This document shows positions 46,801-56,848 of a DNA stretch of 64,000 nt, piece by piece; within the stretch, counting starts at the first letter, position 1, and each line of letters starts with the position of its first letter. The translations under genes were made by a program, and so were the position numbers. The notes beneath the pieces were generated by a model. It ran no database searches. It saw nothing but the letters and a program-made list of their open reading frames with translations, and had not been told where the DNA came from. The stretch is from Branchiostoma lanceolatum (Eukaryota > Chordata > Leptocardii > Amphioxiformes > Branchiostomatidae): contig NC_089729.1 in assembly GCF_035083965.1 (NCBI RefSeq), forward strand, positions 18,339,964-18,403,963, read 5' to 3'.

Positions 46801-49800
46801 AGGAACATTGCAGAAAGAGCGCTAACCGCTACTCCTCTGCCATTTACCACCATCTAAAACACAACCAGGGACACTCATTCAATTTCGAATCCACGGACAT
46901 CCTAGATCGTGAAGAACGCTGGTTCGAACGGGGAATTAGAGAAGCAATATATGAGAGGATGTACAACCCCGCCCTCAACAGGAAAGGGGGTCTACGCGTT
47001 AAACTTTCAGGCACCTGGGATAATGCACTGCCCACCACCCCCACCCCCGGACAAGCAACATTTAGTTACTGTACTAGAACAACAGTAGCTAATTGAACTA
47101 TTGGCATAAACTTTGTCTTGAATTAATCTTCTTTTTGAAGACTACTTCAAGACCTCCTAAATTGTCTTTACCTCATTAACATATCTATTCAGAGTTTTGG
47201 TATAAAACCTGGTGTTCTCAGTCCTATCGTTAGTCACTGACGAAAGACAGTGGATACTGTCTGAAACGTCTGACTGTTTCAAAATCTTATCCAGTTGCTT
47301 GAGTAATTATTTTTGGCGTATGCAGCATTAAGCCCAGCTTTGGTGCATTTTTACAGCTGACAGATTTGGAGCAGAAATTCACCAATGGCCTGTTGATCTT
47401 AGCTTGTCCAAATATTCCTGCTATAATTCACAAAAAAGAGAACGGGATGCAATAAAGAGAAAATTGAATCATTTGACGTTCCGAGGAAAACGCCTTGCCG
47501 GGGTTACAATCAGTTCATTTGAAACATGTCAACAGCAAGAAAACATTTAACTACATATTGAGCTAAAGCTATGGATTGGGCGTTCGGTGAAATAAATTTG
47601 ACGAGTCGGATCCGGGCCTAACTTTGACCTTTTCTTTCTGCTCAGTATTTACCATCAGCCAATTTTGCTCCTGCAAGGCCAAAATATTATTGCTCATTTA
47701 TGTATTAAAAAATAAACTGACCTTAGAAAAACATAGGGTTGATCTTTGTGTTTGCTCGATACTTGCAATCTCATCTCTTCTTCTATTCCAGGTGGCATTT
47801 CATTTGCAATGGCATCTTGTAGCAGCCTCAAGGATCTGGAAACTGCATTGCAGGCCATCATTTCAGAACAAGTGGCCAGTGAAGTGCAAGATATACGCAC
47901 GGCTATAAAACGCCTGGAAGATGCCCATTCACTACGAACTACGGTAATTATGCACTTAAAGGCAATAAGTCTATAAACAATTCATCAATTATCAGACACA
48001 CAGACACATTCTTCAAATTCGTGATGCACTTTACTCCAAATTGCAAGCACAGCAAAGTAGACAATGCAGTTTCCTAAAAGTTGTGACATTGATCTACATG
48101 TTTTGTCTATTCATGACGCGTCACAGATGCACTGTGTGTCACCTTGTGTACACTTAATGCAATCATGTAATATACCAACATGTATATGTACTTGGCATGC
48201 TTGCCTAGATACATTTGATATAATATTGAGTCACAGAGTCCAAGAAATAAGTCAATGTTCAAACGTTAATCATGCAGAAAAACTGCAATACCAAAAAAAC
48301 AATAATGAACTAAACACTCTATTTTTCAACTGCTGTCTCTAAAGCCCCAAGCGGAGGCCATGAATGGTGATGAAAAAGGGGAAGATGGAAAGGGAGGTAA
48401 GAAATATGTGACTTTGGATGAGCTATTATAGTTGTCTGTATAACAGAAACTCAACTAGCTTTAAAGTTCATCTGTGTTTGTAGAAATCATTCTGAAACAA
48501 ATTTTAACTGTAATTTTTAACACAAAAATTGGACTTACCCAAATTTTCGACTGTACAACACCAGTCTTTTTCAAGGAAGGAGCAACCCCACGCTGAGATG
48601 ACGTCACGTTATGCAGATTAGTCCAATTTTCGTGTTGGAAATTACAGTTAAAACTTGTTTCACGAGAAACTCAATTATATTGATCAATTAAATAGATCAA
48701 TTGTGAACAGTAGTGTTATAGGCCCACTCCTGTTGGGATGCAATTAGTAGAATGAATTACAGGGCACATGTGCTGTCTGTTATAGATTTAGGCATTGGTC
48801 CTTTCAACTCCTTTATTGCTAATATTGGAGACATGTATATGTCTACTACTAGATTATCATCTGTCCTGATCAGCAGATTACTGACGCCATTGATGTTCCC
48901 TGGTAGGTGGAGTACCAAATGGACTTTCCAATGCTACATATGGTTATGCCATGCAAACACTAACAATTCAAAACAAATGTACATACATTTCAAACCTCAA
49001 GTCTTTACCCCTACTGCAAAGGTGGACTTGCCAGGTTTCTTTAAGTAAAAAAAAAATGAAGAGGTCAACTCCGGCGTTTTGAAGATCAATGAAGAGCTAT
49101 ATCTAGAAGTATGAGATGACACCAGGATGTCATCCCTTGTCCTAATGGTTCAGTCCTTCCCACTAGCGATTTTTCAACTTATCGGGTCCAGGTTCTTTGG
49201 CTTGGGGGCCGTATCTGCTTGGGGCCTCGTATCTGCTTGGGATCCTGTACGGTGCCTCAAACAGATACGGTCCCCCAGGCAAAGAACCTGGACCCGATAA
49301 ATTGAAAAATACGAAGTTCACGCTTCATTTCTGTTAACCTGATCTGTAGCGTCGCACACTAGACCCGGTCTTACGAAGTACACACATCTATTCTGTGCAC
49401 TTAGTCCGTAACATAACATAACAATTCTTTCTTCTATTCTCTTTGCCGATGACACATATCCCTTTCCCACAAAAACTTTGATTCTCTGATCTTAATGGCT
49501 AATCGGATATGTGTAAAGTGCATGGTTTGAAGCAAATAAGTTACCAGCAAATTCTACAAAGACAAATCGCCTTATTTTCAGTAGTGAAAATAAAAGTTAT
49601 GATATCGATAAGGCAAAAATATTCTTACAGAATTTTCCTAATACACAAGAGAAACAGACCAAAAATTTGGGGGGGGGGTGTAAGAGATGAAAAACTAGAG
49701 TTCCACGACCTCTTACCTTCGCCAAATGATTTTTACCTTTATGACTGACGTATCAGGAGTGTTTGTCATCAGTTATAAATCATACCAGTTGATCTACCTC

Positions 49801-52800
49801 ACCCAAAAAACAAAAGGATGAGCTTAACAAAGAAGGTTATGCTAACAAAGTAACATTTATCATGAATTATGCAAATGGGTCCTTATTAGCATAATTTGAT
49901 TCAACGATGTTCACATTCACATAAACTTCCAAATGACACAAGTATGAAATTGCCATCATTTACCTGTATGGAATTATAGTAGTTTCTCATTAATTATGCA
50001 AATTAGGCCTACATTTGCATATTTTTATTCATCAAAATTCCTCAGTAACAAATGTCAGATATGTCAATAGTCATATCTTGGAACACAGCGGGTTTTTAAA
50101 ATTGTCTCATTAATTATGCAAATTAGAATCTGATTTGCATAATTATCGTCCAATCATACAAAGCATCACGTAAGCTATCTGCATACCAGAAATCATTACC
50201 ATCCATCAAGCCCATCTTGAGTTATAGTATTTTCTCATTAATTAGGCGAATGAGGTCTTCATGTGCATAATTGATATCTATTAATATTTATCTCGTCTTC
50301 AGTAACATATGTCACATGTTTGAGAGTCCTATCGCGGAATTTGGCGGATGTATAAACTTTCCTCATTAATTATGCAAATTAGATACTGATTTGCATAATA
50401 AGTATCTAATCATGTACATCATCACGAAAGTTATCTACTTACCAAAAATCATAACCATCCATCAAGCCCTTCTTGAGTTATTCCCTTTCAAAGTCTGAAC
50501 CAAAACCTGCTCCTGCAGTTCCAAAAAAGCCGCTAGGGGGCCAAAACCTATACCACTTACTCTCTGTCCAAAGAGCTATCTTCCACTAAAAAATCAGTTC
50601 CATAGCTTGTCCAGAACACGAGATATCGAAACAGGAAGTTCCGCTGCAGTACCGTAACAAGCCGCTAGGGAACCCAAAATCTAATCATTTCCTAGTCTCA
50701 TCAAGACCTATCTACCTACCAAATATCAAGACAATCCATCCAAGCCTTCTCAAGTTATGCTGGTCTTTACAAACATACATACAAACGCTACCCTCTGCAT
50801 AACCTTCTCGGCGAAGGTAATTACACGGGAAAATCCCAGTCTCTGCTATAATTAGAAAAGGTGCCAAAACAATTTCTATTTTAGTTCTTATCTAATTTTG
50901 ATTTATACCATTAATCATTTGATTATAATTTTCTATCGTTTTCATATTCTAAGTCTTACTTTTCTATATTATTTTTAATTTATAAGTATGAGCTATACAC
51001 GTTTTTTCCTCCTCCTGAACCTGTTTTTATCTATTGTTTATCGTATTATGTATTATAGATTTTCTTGGTGTGCAAATAATTAAATAAACAGAGGTATGTC
51101 CATATCAGGGTGAAGTGGCAGAAGTTAGGGTGGCAGTAGTTGGCAGAAGTTACGATCATTACCGACTAGTTTTGAGGCTTCCGTGAGTCAGATGTGACGT
51201 CATATTATACCAGTGGTGACGTCATCCTAACTTCTGCCACTAGCCAGGGTAGAGTGGCAGGTGGCAGAAGTTGGCAGAAGCTAGAAGTAATAATGATAAT
51301 AATGATAATACTATAATTATTAACAAGTTAGGAGTGACGTCATCCTAGAACTTCTGCCACTTGCCTGGGTAGGGCGGCAGGTGGTAGAAGTTGGCAGAAG
51401 GCAAAAGTTAGGTAACGTCGCCCACTGTTCAAAACTGTAGAACAGTTATCAAGTAAACTTCGCTAACTTCATTTAAAAAAATGACAGGATAATTTCCTGT
51501 TCCGTGCTTTTCCCAAAGACGGAAACTCTTTTCATGACCCACCTTCCACTTTAGTGATTAACAATATCAAAGATATGTATATTGTGAAAAATGTTCAAGA
51601 TATAACGTTACATTTAAAAACATTAAAAAACATCAACTAGCAAAAGTTAGGACGATGTTATCCTAACTTCTGCCAACTTCTGCCAACTTCTGTCACCCCC
51701 AGTTACTGGCAGAAGTTAGGATGCCGTCACTCCTAACTTCAGACAACATCGTATGTCCAACTTCTGCCTACCTCTGCCATCCCCGGCCGCTGGCAGAAGT
51801 TACGATGACGTCAATACTATCTTCGGATAACATCGGATTTCGTCCGATGGCTTACGACAAATCCCGATGTTTGATATGACATTACCCGATTTCAATTTCT
51901 GCCAACTTCTGCCATTTCACCCCGATACTTGATATAATTGAATAAATAAACAAACAAACAAAAAACAGGCAAATTATTATATACCCCATGGACTGCCGGC
52001 AACCGGAGGGGTACCTCTCGGTGTGCTCATCACGGTTAGGTCACGGCGTCTTTTTGTCAGCGGGACCCGGGTAGAATTCAAGTCAAAACTAAATGGGTAT
52101 GGATGGGTCACGGGACAGGCAGGGATGGTGTCCTAACTCTTCTGGGCACTTTCGTATTCACAGAATGTTTGTACAATACTAGATGCGGCACGTACCACAG
52201 GTGCCAAAAAGGATATCTCCATGATCACAATAGTGTGATGGGCCAACCTTCTCATCGAAATAGTGTCCTGATAACGTCATAAAATCTTTACTCTGCGATT
52301 GCAACTGTCGACATGAGTAAGTATCTTTACCTAGGGTGTCAAGTATTATATGATACAGAATATATTTTTTTGCAGATAACGAGACGGAAAAGGAACCTAC
52401 AAAGAAGTATCGGGATTTTCTCAGAAAGAAGTCTTACCGGATATCCTTCACAAACGTTCCTGGGATCAGTTCTTTGGACAGTGAGCTTGCTAAAAATCTC
52501 AAGAAGATGAAAGGCATATCATGCACCCAGGTAATAATCAAAGTGCTGAAAGTCATTCCGCACGATCTTTCATGTAAACATATTTGTTCACAAAAGATGG
52601 TAGAGCATCCTGTAGGTATCAACACATTCTAACAGGCTTGATGCATACAGTTTAGAATGTGAAGAGTCAATTATGATCAATGTTGATTGTAATGTCCCTA
52701 ATTATACCGACATCACCTACCAACATTTTTGAGTGTTTTCCCCCGAAATCTGACAAAATCTTTCTAAGGCTCACTGTAAACTGACGGTTGCAGTGAGATA

Positions 52801-53445
52801 ATAAAACTTGAGCTCCTGTTCTGACTTATCAAAGAGGCCTTATCAAGAATTCCTCAGCATTACACATCGAAGCAGTTCTATGTTTACCAAATATGATACT
52901 TTAAGGATGATGGACTGATTAAAACAACTTCAAGAAATCGTAATGACATAAGGCAATAATCACAAAATCCGAGTGTATAGTCAGTATTACGCCTTTGTGA
53001 GAGATACCAGTACCACCAGTCGTTAAAGATTAACATGGAAATCAGTATCAATTTTGTGTTATCTTATCTCATAATGAAAGACCGGCATCTCATTTTCATT
53101 ATGGAAATCGTTATCTCAAAAACTTTTATGTCACACCACAATCATGGTGTTTTATAATGATGCTTAACAGCTCTATAAAGTTGATTCGTAAGGTTTTGTT
53201 GAGAATGAAATGGCTTATTTTGCTTAGTTTGTATAACTTGTTGAGGCGTCATGAAGTCTCTTTTGCCCTGACCTTCTTGTTCTATTTCTTTACAGGCTAT
53301 CGATCTGATGGATAAGTTCATCGTTTTGAATGGAAATAAGAAAGACTTCAAAACGTGGCTTGAGAGCCTAGGTGCAAAACCTAACAATTCGGAAGAGATC
53401 TACAATGCCATCAATGATCGGATCCGCAAATGTATTTCCAACTAG
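43814..53445 (+). CDS. Gene C (joined exons): BAF (barrier-to-autointegration factor)-like domain protein
   Basis: Exons 43814-43832, 47792-47943, 48345-48396, 52376-52530 and 53296-53445 join in frame to 175 codons plus TAG. Residues 1-56 include a helical stretch (SLKDLETALQAIISEQVA). Residues 57-85 are an acidic/Lys linker (GDEKGEDGKG). Residues 86-175 match the BAF/BANF fold: YRDFL, a PGISSLDSELAKNLKK hairpin with MKGIS, then FIVLN, FKTWLESLGA and a C-terminal helix. BAF proteins are small DNA-bridging dimers that bind double-stranded DNA and LEM-domain proteins at the nuclear envelope. The N-terminal extension is unlike canonical BAF of about 89 residues. Introns are full of mobile elements. 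Confidence 0.8.
44405..44743 (+). promoter_or_regulatory. Gene C leader copy 2 (duplicated alternative first exon)
   Basis: Near-identical to 43320-43646, including TAAACACGGCTCATAGACAG, CACAAACATTTCACAAGGCC, CGATCACTAGTACTGCCGG and the GAACAG|GTGTGT donor. Its TATA equivalent has decayed (TTACATAAAG). Splicing from here to exon 47792 would skip the first ATG and use an in-frame internal ATG near 47809. Confidence 0.5.
44984..45028 (-). ncRNA. Hammerhead-ribozyme-like motif, left repeat, opposite strand
   Basis: Exact inverted copy of the motif at 47231-47276, so on the minus strand. If the ribozyme acts in the element's sense RNA, this copy would be antisense and inactive. Confidence 0.6.
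45100..47095 (+). pseudogene. Penelope-like reverse transcriptase/GIY-YIG ORF with two in-frame stops
   Basis: One frame runs from inside the left repeat to TGA at about 47093, broken only by TAA (45912-45914) and TAG (46518-46520). RT motifs: FYGLPKIHKPGVPLRPIVSG, TSYDVCSLFTCIP, GCAMGSPVSPIVVNLYME and the catalytic FRYVDDTW. C-terminal nuclease: MNIGETSRPRKERYKEH with a downstream ERWFERGIREAIYE. The first part of the usual N-terminal region is missing, so the copy is 5'-truncated. It is recently inactivated, given the otherwise intact frame. Confidence 0.85.
47231..47276 (+). ncRNA. Hammerhead-ribozyme-like motif, right repeat of Penelope-like element
   Basis: AGTCA, CTGACGA (core), an A then a 7-bp stem (AGACAGT/ACTGTCT, GGAT loop), GAAA (core), CGTC and TGACT, which pairs with AGTCA. 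This matches the type I hammerhead order with a minimal 2-bp stem III (AC/GT) and cleavage after GTC. Hammerheads are known in Penelope-like element repeats. One extra A before stem II is a deviation. Confidence 0.6.
48493..48662. mobile_element. Small MITE with terminal inverted repeats of about 43 bp
   Basis: TGAAACAAATTTTAACTGTA at the left is mirrored by TACAGTTAAAACTTGTTTCA at the right and continues inward through AAAAATTGGACT/AGTCCAATTTTC. 170 bp, no ORF, in a gene C intron. Target duplication not clear. Confidence 0.7.
49169..49310. mobile_element. Foldback (hairpin) element, 142 bp
   Basis: Arms of about 50 bp (ATTTTTCAACTTATCGGGTC outer end and its complement GACCCGATAAATTGAAAAAT) are nearly perfect around a centre containing CGTATCTGCTTGGG repeats. 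It would form a stable stem-loop in gene C pre-mRNA. Confidence 0.75.
49696..50822. repeat. Composite repeat with internal ATTAATTATGCAAATTAG units
   Basis: TCTCATTAATTATGCAAATTAG recurs about every 110-240 bp, with ATCATNACCATCCATCAAGCCC twice. Short terminal inverted ends (TTACCTTCGCC / GGCGAAGGTAA) bound it. A related diverged copy starts at about 55010. No ORF. Confidence 0.65.
51103..51927. mobile_element. 825-bp non-autonomous element made of TGGCAGAAGTT repeats
   Basis: Ends are inverted (TATCAGGGTGAAGTGGCAGAAGTT / AACTTCTGCCATTTCACCCCGATA). The inner part carries many direct and inverted copies of TGGCAGAAGTT with TGACGTCATCCTAACTT. No coding capacity. Likely a DNA-transposon derivative with subterminal repeats, in the last-but-one intron of gene C. 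Confidence 0.65.
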
Positions 53446-53869
53446 ATGGAATATAAATGATTTAATTCATGGCAACCGTTACTCTGTTCCCGATTCTGTC
53501 CCCTGTGAATGTTTATGAGTTCTTTTCTCTGACTTACTCCATCAAGCTCTGCTAAGAACCAGTCCACAGCTAAGTTTATTCCATCTCCTAATCCTTCCGT
53601 GATGTCAGCAGGTCTTCAAAGTTTGCCGTTAATCCAAAATCAGGATTCACTTATTTAGTCTCAGCCTTTCTGACTTCAAGCCGGCTGTTTTGCTATTTCT
53701 TCGATTTCGTTGGCTTTATTAGATTTTTTGTGCAAAAAATGCTCAAAATTTTAAGAAAACTCTGTTTTGCCCCAAATCTAAGCCTTATTTCAGTATTGAC
53801 ATAAGGCCTGCCTATACAGGACATCACAGAGAAGTTGTCTAATTCTCCAGAAAATATCACACATTCAAT

Positions 53870-54140
53870 CTCGTAACTGCGTAATAACTTGGTGCTTTAA
53901 GTATTCTAAACCACCTCGCAAAAACGTGTCGTACAATAATCCCCTTAGTTTCGCGAGCCAACAAAAACTCAGCGACGATTTTCCGTGAGTTCTCACATCA
54001 CAACGACATCGTATTTTTGCATCATGGACGTCGCTATACTTTGTGATAGTGTTGTTTAAAGTAATCATGTATAGCAATGACTAAATAAATTAATTTTCAA
54101 AATCCTATTTTCGGTCCTAATATTGCTTTGGGTCCCTTAA
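53870..54140. repeat. Interspersed repeat copy 2 (see 21840-22105)
   Basis: Collinear with the copy in the first intron of gene A over about 250 bp. It lies about 430 bp downstream of the gene C stop and contains AATAAA near 54083, but I cannot say whether gene C uses it. Confidence 0.65.
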
Positions 54141-55009
54141 ATGCTTTAACTGGATAAGAATTTAGTGGCTGCTGTGTGGAGTCACTAAAATACCTCTTAT
54201 GATCTTATCTGAACCTTGCCCGAAGAATGATTAGGGGCCCGCCGTGAGAATGTTGGTGTTAGTCCTTGTGAGAGGCGGCTGGAGTGAGCCCGTCCAGGCT
54301 ACCATAGGCATAACCTCGAGCTTCACAACAGGCCCTCAGCTACTTGCACTGTGTCTTGTAGCTTCTGGACAGCAACCCATTTTCAAAACTCAACTTGAAG
54401 GTAAAATGCTACCAGGCCCTGCGGATGGCTAGGAAAGAGAAATTGGCAAGATAGAGTTAGTAGTATGCTAAGGGAGCAAAATAAATACATCAGAGGGATA
54501 GCCCATTTGGTGCAGAACCTGTGGAGTATTGAAAATCTAACATCTAATATCTAACATTTATCATCTAACATCAAACTTTGTAAATAAGAAATAAACTTTT
54601 CTTCAACTCAAAAAATTTCCCTCACTGGAATTTTCAACCGAATCACTCGGTTTTTATCAGCTATTTGACCCAAGTGCTGTTGACATGCCTAACATTCTTA
54701 CGTATGGTGCTATATATACAATGCAGTGATTATCACCCGTTATATAATAGTAATTGGTGCTCTTATCCATTGAGATAAATTATAATATGGAAGGAGACAG
54801 ACATGTTTATCACACAATTATTATACCCAACTACTGTATCTACCTATTTTCTAGTTTTGAAAGATATAACCGATTCGTAAAACGAGACCAAAGTGACAAT
54901 AAAGGGCTACATATTGTATTACCGAATTTAACATATTGTGTAATTCCAAATCATATCCAGCTGTTTGCACGTAACTGTTCTTTGGCGTATTAGTGTCATA
55001 GCATGTAGA
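54141..55009. other. Mostly featureless, with a short ATCTAACAT repeat
   Basis: A small direct repeat of ATCTAACAT-type units lies at about 54531-54570. 54409-54430 (TACCAGGCCCTGCGGATGGCT) resembles 30399-30420 in a gene B intron, so a dispersed repeat is likely. No gene seen. Confidence 0.45.
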
Positions 55010-55506
55010 ACTAGAGTTCCACGACCTCATACCTTCACCAAATAATATCAAAATTTTACCGATTAATACAAGTACCAAATTCCCACTATTTACCAATATG
55101 GTATTATGAAGCATTCTCTTATCAATCATTCAAATTAAGTGTTCATTTGCTAAAATACTATTTATGGATATTCCTCTCTTCCCTGTGACATATGCAAAAT
55201 GTTTGAAAGTCCTACTTTAAAATGTCGATGGCGGTTAGACATCTAGGTAATATGATACGCGATAAAACATTTGTTCAAGCAACTAAATAGCTTTAGAAAC
55301 GCAGTGGTTTTATATAATTTGATCAAACATACACATTAGCTCCTGTTTTGATAAATTAGCATCTCACTATGTCAATTATCATATTCACTTAAGGTATCTC
55401 GACATACCAAACGTTAATGAATAAAAAATCCTGGCATTTACCAGTATAGTATCATTATTATAGTATGTTCTTATCAATCATTCAAGTTTAGTCATTTGCA
55501 TAATTG

Positions 55507-55540
<34 letters not shown>

Positions 55541-55620
55541 TGATAGTCCTCTATTTCTCAGTGATAGATGTCACATTTTTGAAAGTGCCTTCATGAAAAT
55601 TTCATAAATGACGCAAAATG
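55010..55620. repeat. Diverged copy of the 49696-50822 repeat with nested Penelope end fragment and TA microsatellite
   Basis: Opens with AGAGTTCCACGACCTCATACC, as at 49696. Inside, 55234-55309 (GGTTAGACATCTAGGTAATA ... TTCAAGCAACTAAATAG) resembles the left end of the Penelope-like element (44917-44990). A TA tract spans about 55508-55533. Confidence 0.55.
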
Positions 55621-56822
55621 ACGTGAATGATTGCAGCAGGGTTGAAAAGAACAGGAAAACTTCCATCCTGCTCACCAAGACACACGCAGCGGCCTGGAAA
55701 TAAAGTACGACAAGTAGTAAGATTAGACACACGTAGAATAGAATACAATAGAATCCAATGGAATATTATAGACTAGAACTGACTTAGAATAGAACAAAAT
55801 AGAATTGAGTAGAATGGAATAGAATAGAAGAGAATGAAATAGCATAGAATAGAATAGAATAGAATAGAAAGTGTGTAATCATTACTGTGGTGAAATACGT
55901 GCGATAGTTACATATCAGCCTAATAGTTACCTCCCCCAAAAGGCAGGAACGACCTAGGGTTGTTGATGACGTTCCCTTCCGCATCCAGAAACCTTTTAGG
56001 CCAGTAGGCAGGGTCCATGTGGAGGGTCCGCAAGTTCATCACCACCTGGGGCAATCCAAATCAAAGAGAAAACACGGTGACAAACACGATTTCTCTAGAA
56101 AAAAAAGCTTTAAGGAGATCATCACTTCGAATTGCATTGAGGTAAGATGATCAAAAAATCTACATTCAGGATGTTGGTACCTATAAATGAAGGAATAATT
56201 TCTGCAGCCTTACTTGGGTTCCCTTAGGAATATCATATCCCTGCAAATTGGTATCCTGCGTGGTGGCCCGACGCGTGACAGGGTTAAGACTGCGGATTCT
56301 CATGACCTCCAGTAGGCAGGCATTCACGTAGGGCAGATGGGAACGGTGGGACAGGGTGGGCAGACTCTCACCAACAACGTCATTACGCTCCTCTTGTACC
56401 TATTTGAATGAAATTTCACCTATTTAGAAATTAAAGATATCTTCATGCTTTCTTTAAATCACAAGAAAAGTTCAAAATATCTTGTGATATTTGCCCCTCC
56501 TCCAGAGTCAAACACTGAAATAAATACATGAAAAAGCCAAATTGCTCACAAGTACCTTATTTTGGATGTCGGGGTTCAAAGTCATGTAGAGTAGAGTCCA
56601 CAGCAGTGTGTTGGCGGTTGTTCCAATTTCGGCGATGAAAAGATCCCCGGTCATGCACAGGACAAGTCAGACCGTCCACCTTTCCCTGCTGTTCCACCTC
56701 CATCAGGCAGAAGTCTCGCGGAATCTCGCGATCCAGGTGTTCCCGATGGCGTGATATCTCCTCCCTTAGGACACTGCGAACCCTAAAGGACGCTTCCAAC
56801 GCATTGATGTCGGCTCTATTCA
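55600..56822 (-). pseudogene. Cytochrome P450 (CYP2-like) 3' half, decayed
   Basis: Exons 56822-56556, 56399-56214, 56045-55931 and 55693 to about 55600 splice in phase. Motifs: I-helix-like [29 protein letters not shown] (ExxR as EVMR), LNPVTRRATTQDTNLQGYDI, MNLRTLHMDPAYWPKRFLD, and the haem loop FGGGRCVCLGE with the ligand Cys kept but the conserved Arg (position 6 of FxxGxRxCxG) replaced by Cys. Defects: a frameshift in the first exon between KVDGL and LVLCMTGD, and a frameshift right after the haem loop, consistent with a small deletion, that destroys the C-terminus. The 5' exons are absent; a recombinase relic lies directly upstream. Confidence 0.8.
55730..55880. repeat. AGAAT pentanucleotide microsatellite
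   Basis: Irregular (AGAAT)n with point changes, downstream of the P450 pseudogene's haem exon boundary and inside its last intron. Confidence 0.85.
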
Positions 56823-56848
56823 CTGAACAATATAAGAATTAGGAATGA

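Larger units (their letters stand above)
44903..47318 (+). mobile_element. Penelope-like retroelement with inverted terminal repeats
   Basis: It is bounded by a 10-bp direct duplication TATGCAGCAT (44893-44902 and 47319-47328). It contains a reverse transcriptase with C-terminal GIY-YIG-type nuclease and inverted repeats of about 194 bp (44938-45131 and 47128-47321). The arms differ by very few bases. Target duplications of variable length and inverted or tandem terminal copies are typical of Penelope-like elements. It is inserted in the intron between exons 1 and 2 of gene C. Confidence 0.85.

Noticed and set aside
46455-47044. Minus-strand ORFs opposite the Penelope-like ORF
   Set aside because: Antisense to a clear reverse transcriptase/nuclease frame.
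54244-54432. Plus ORF of 62 codons with a hydrophobic start
   Set aside because: It overlaps a dispersed repeat fragment also seen near 30400 and has no splice or domain support.
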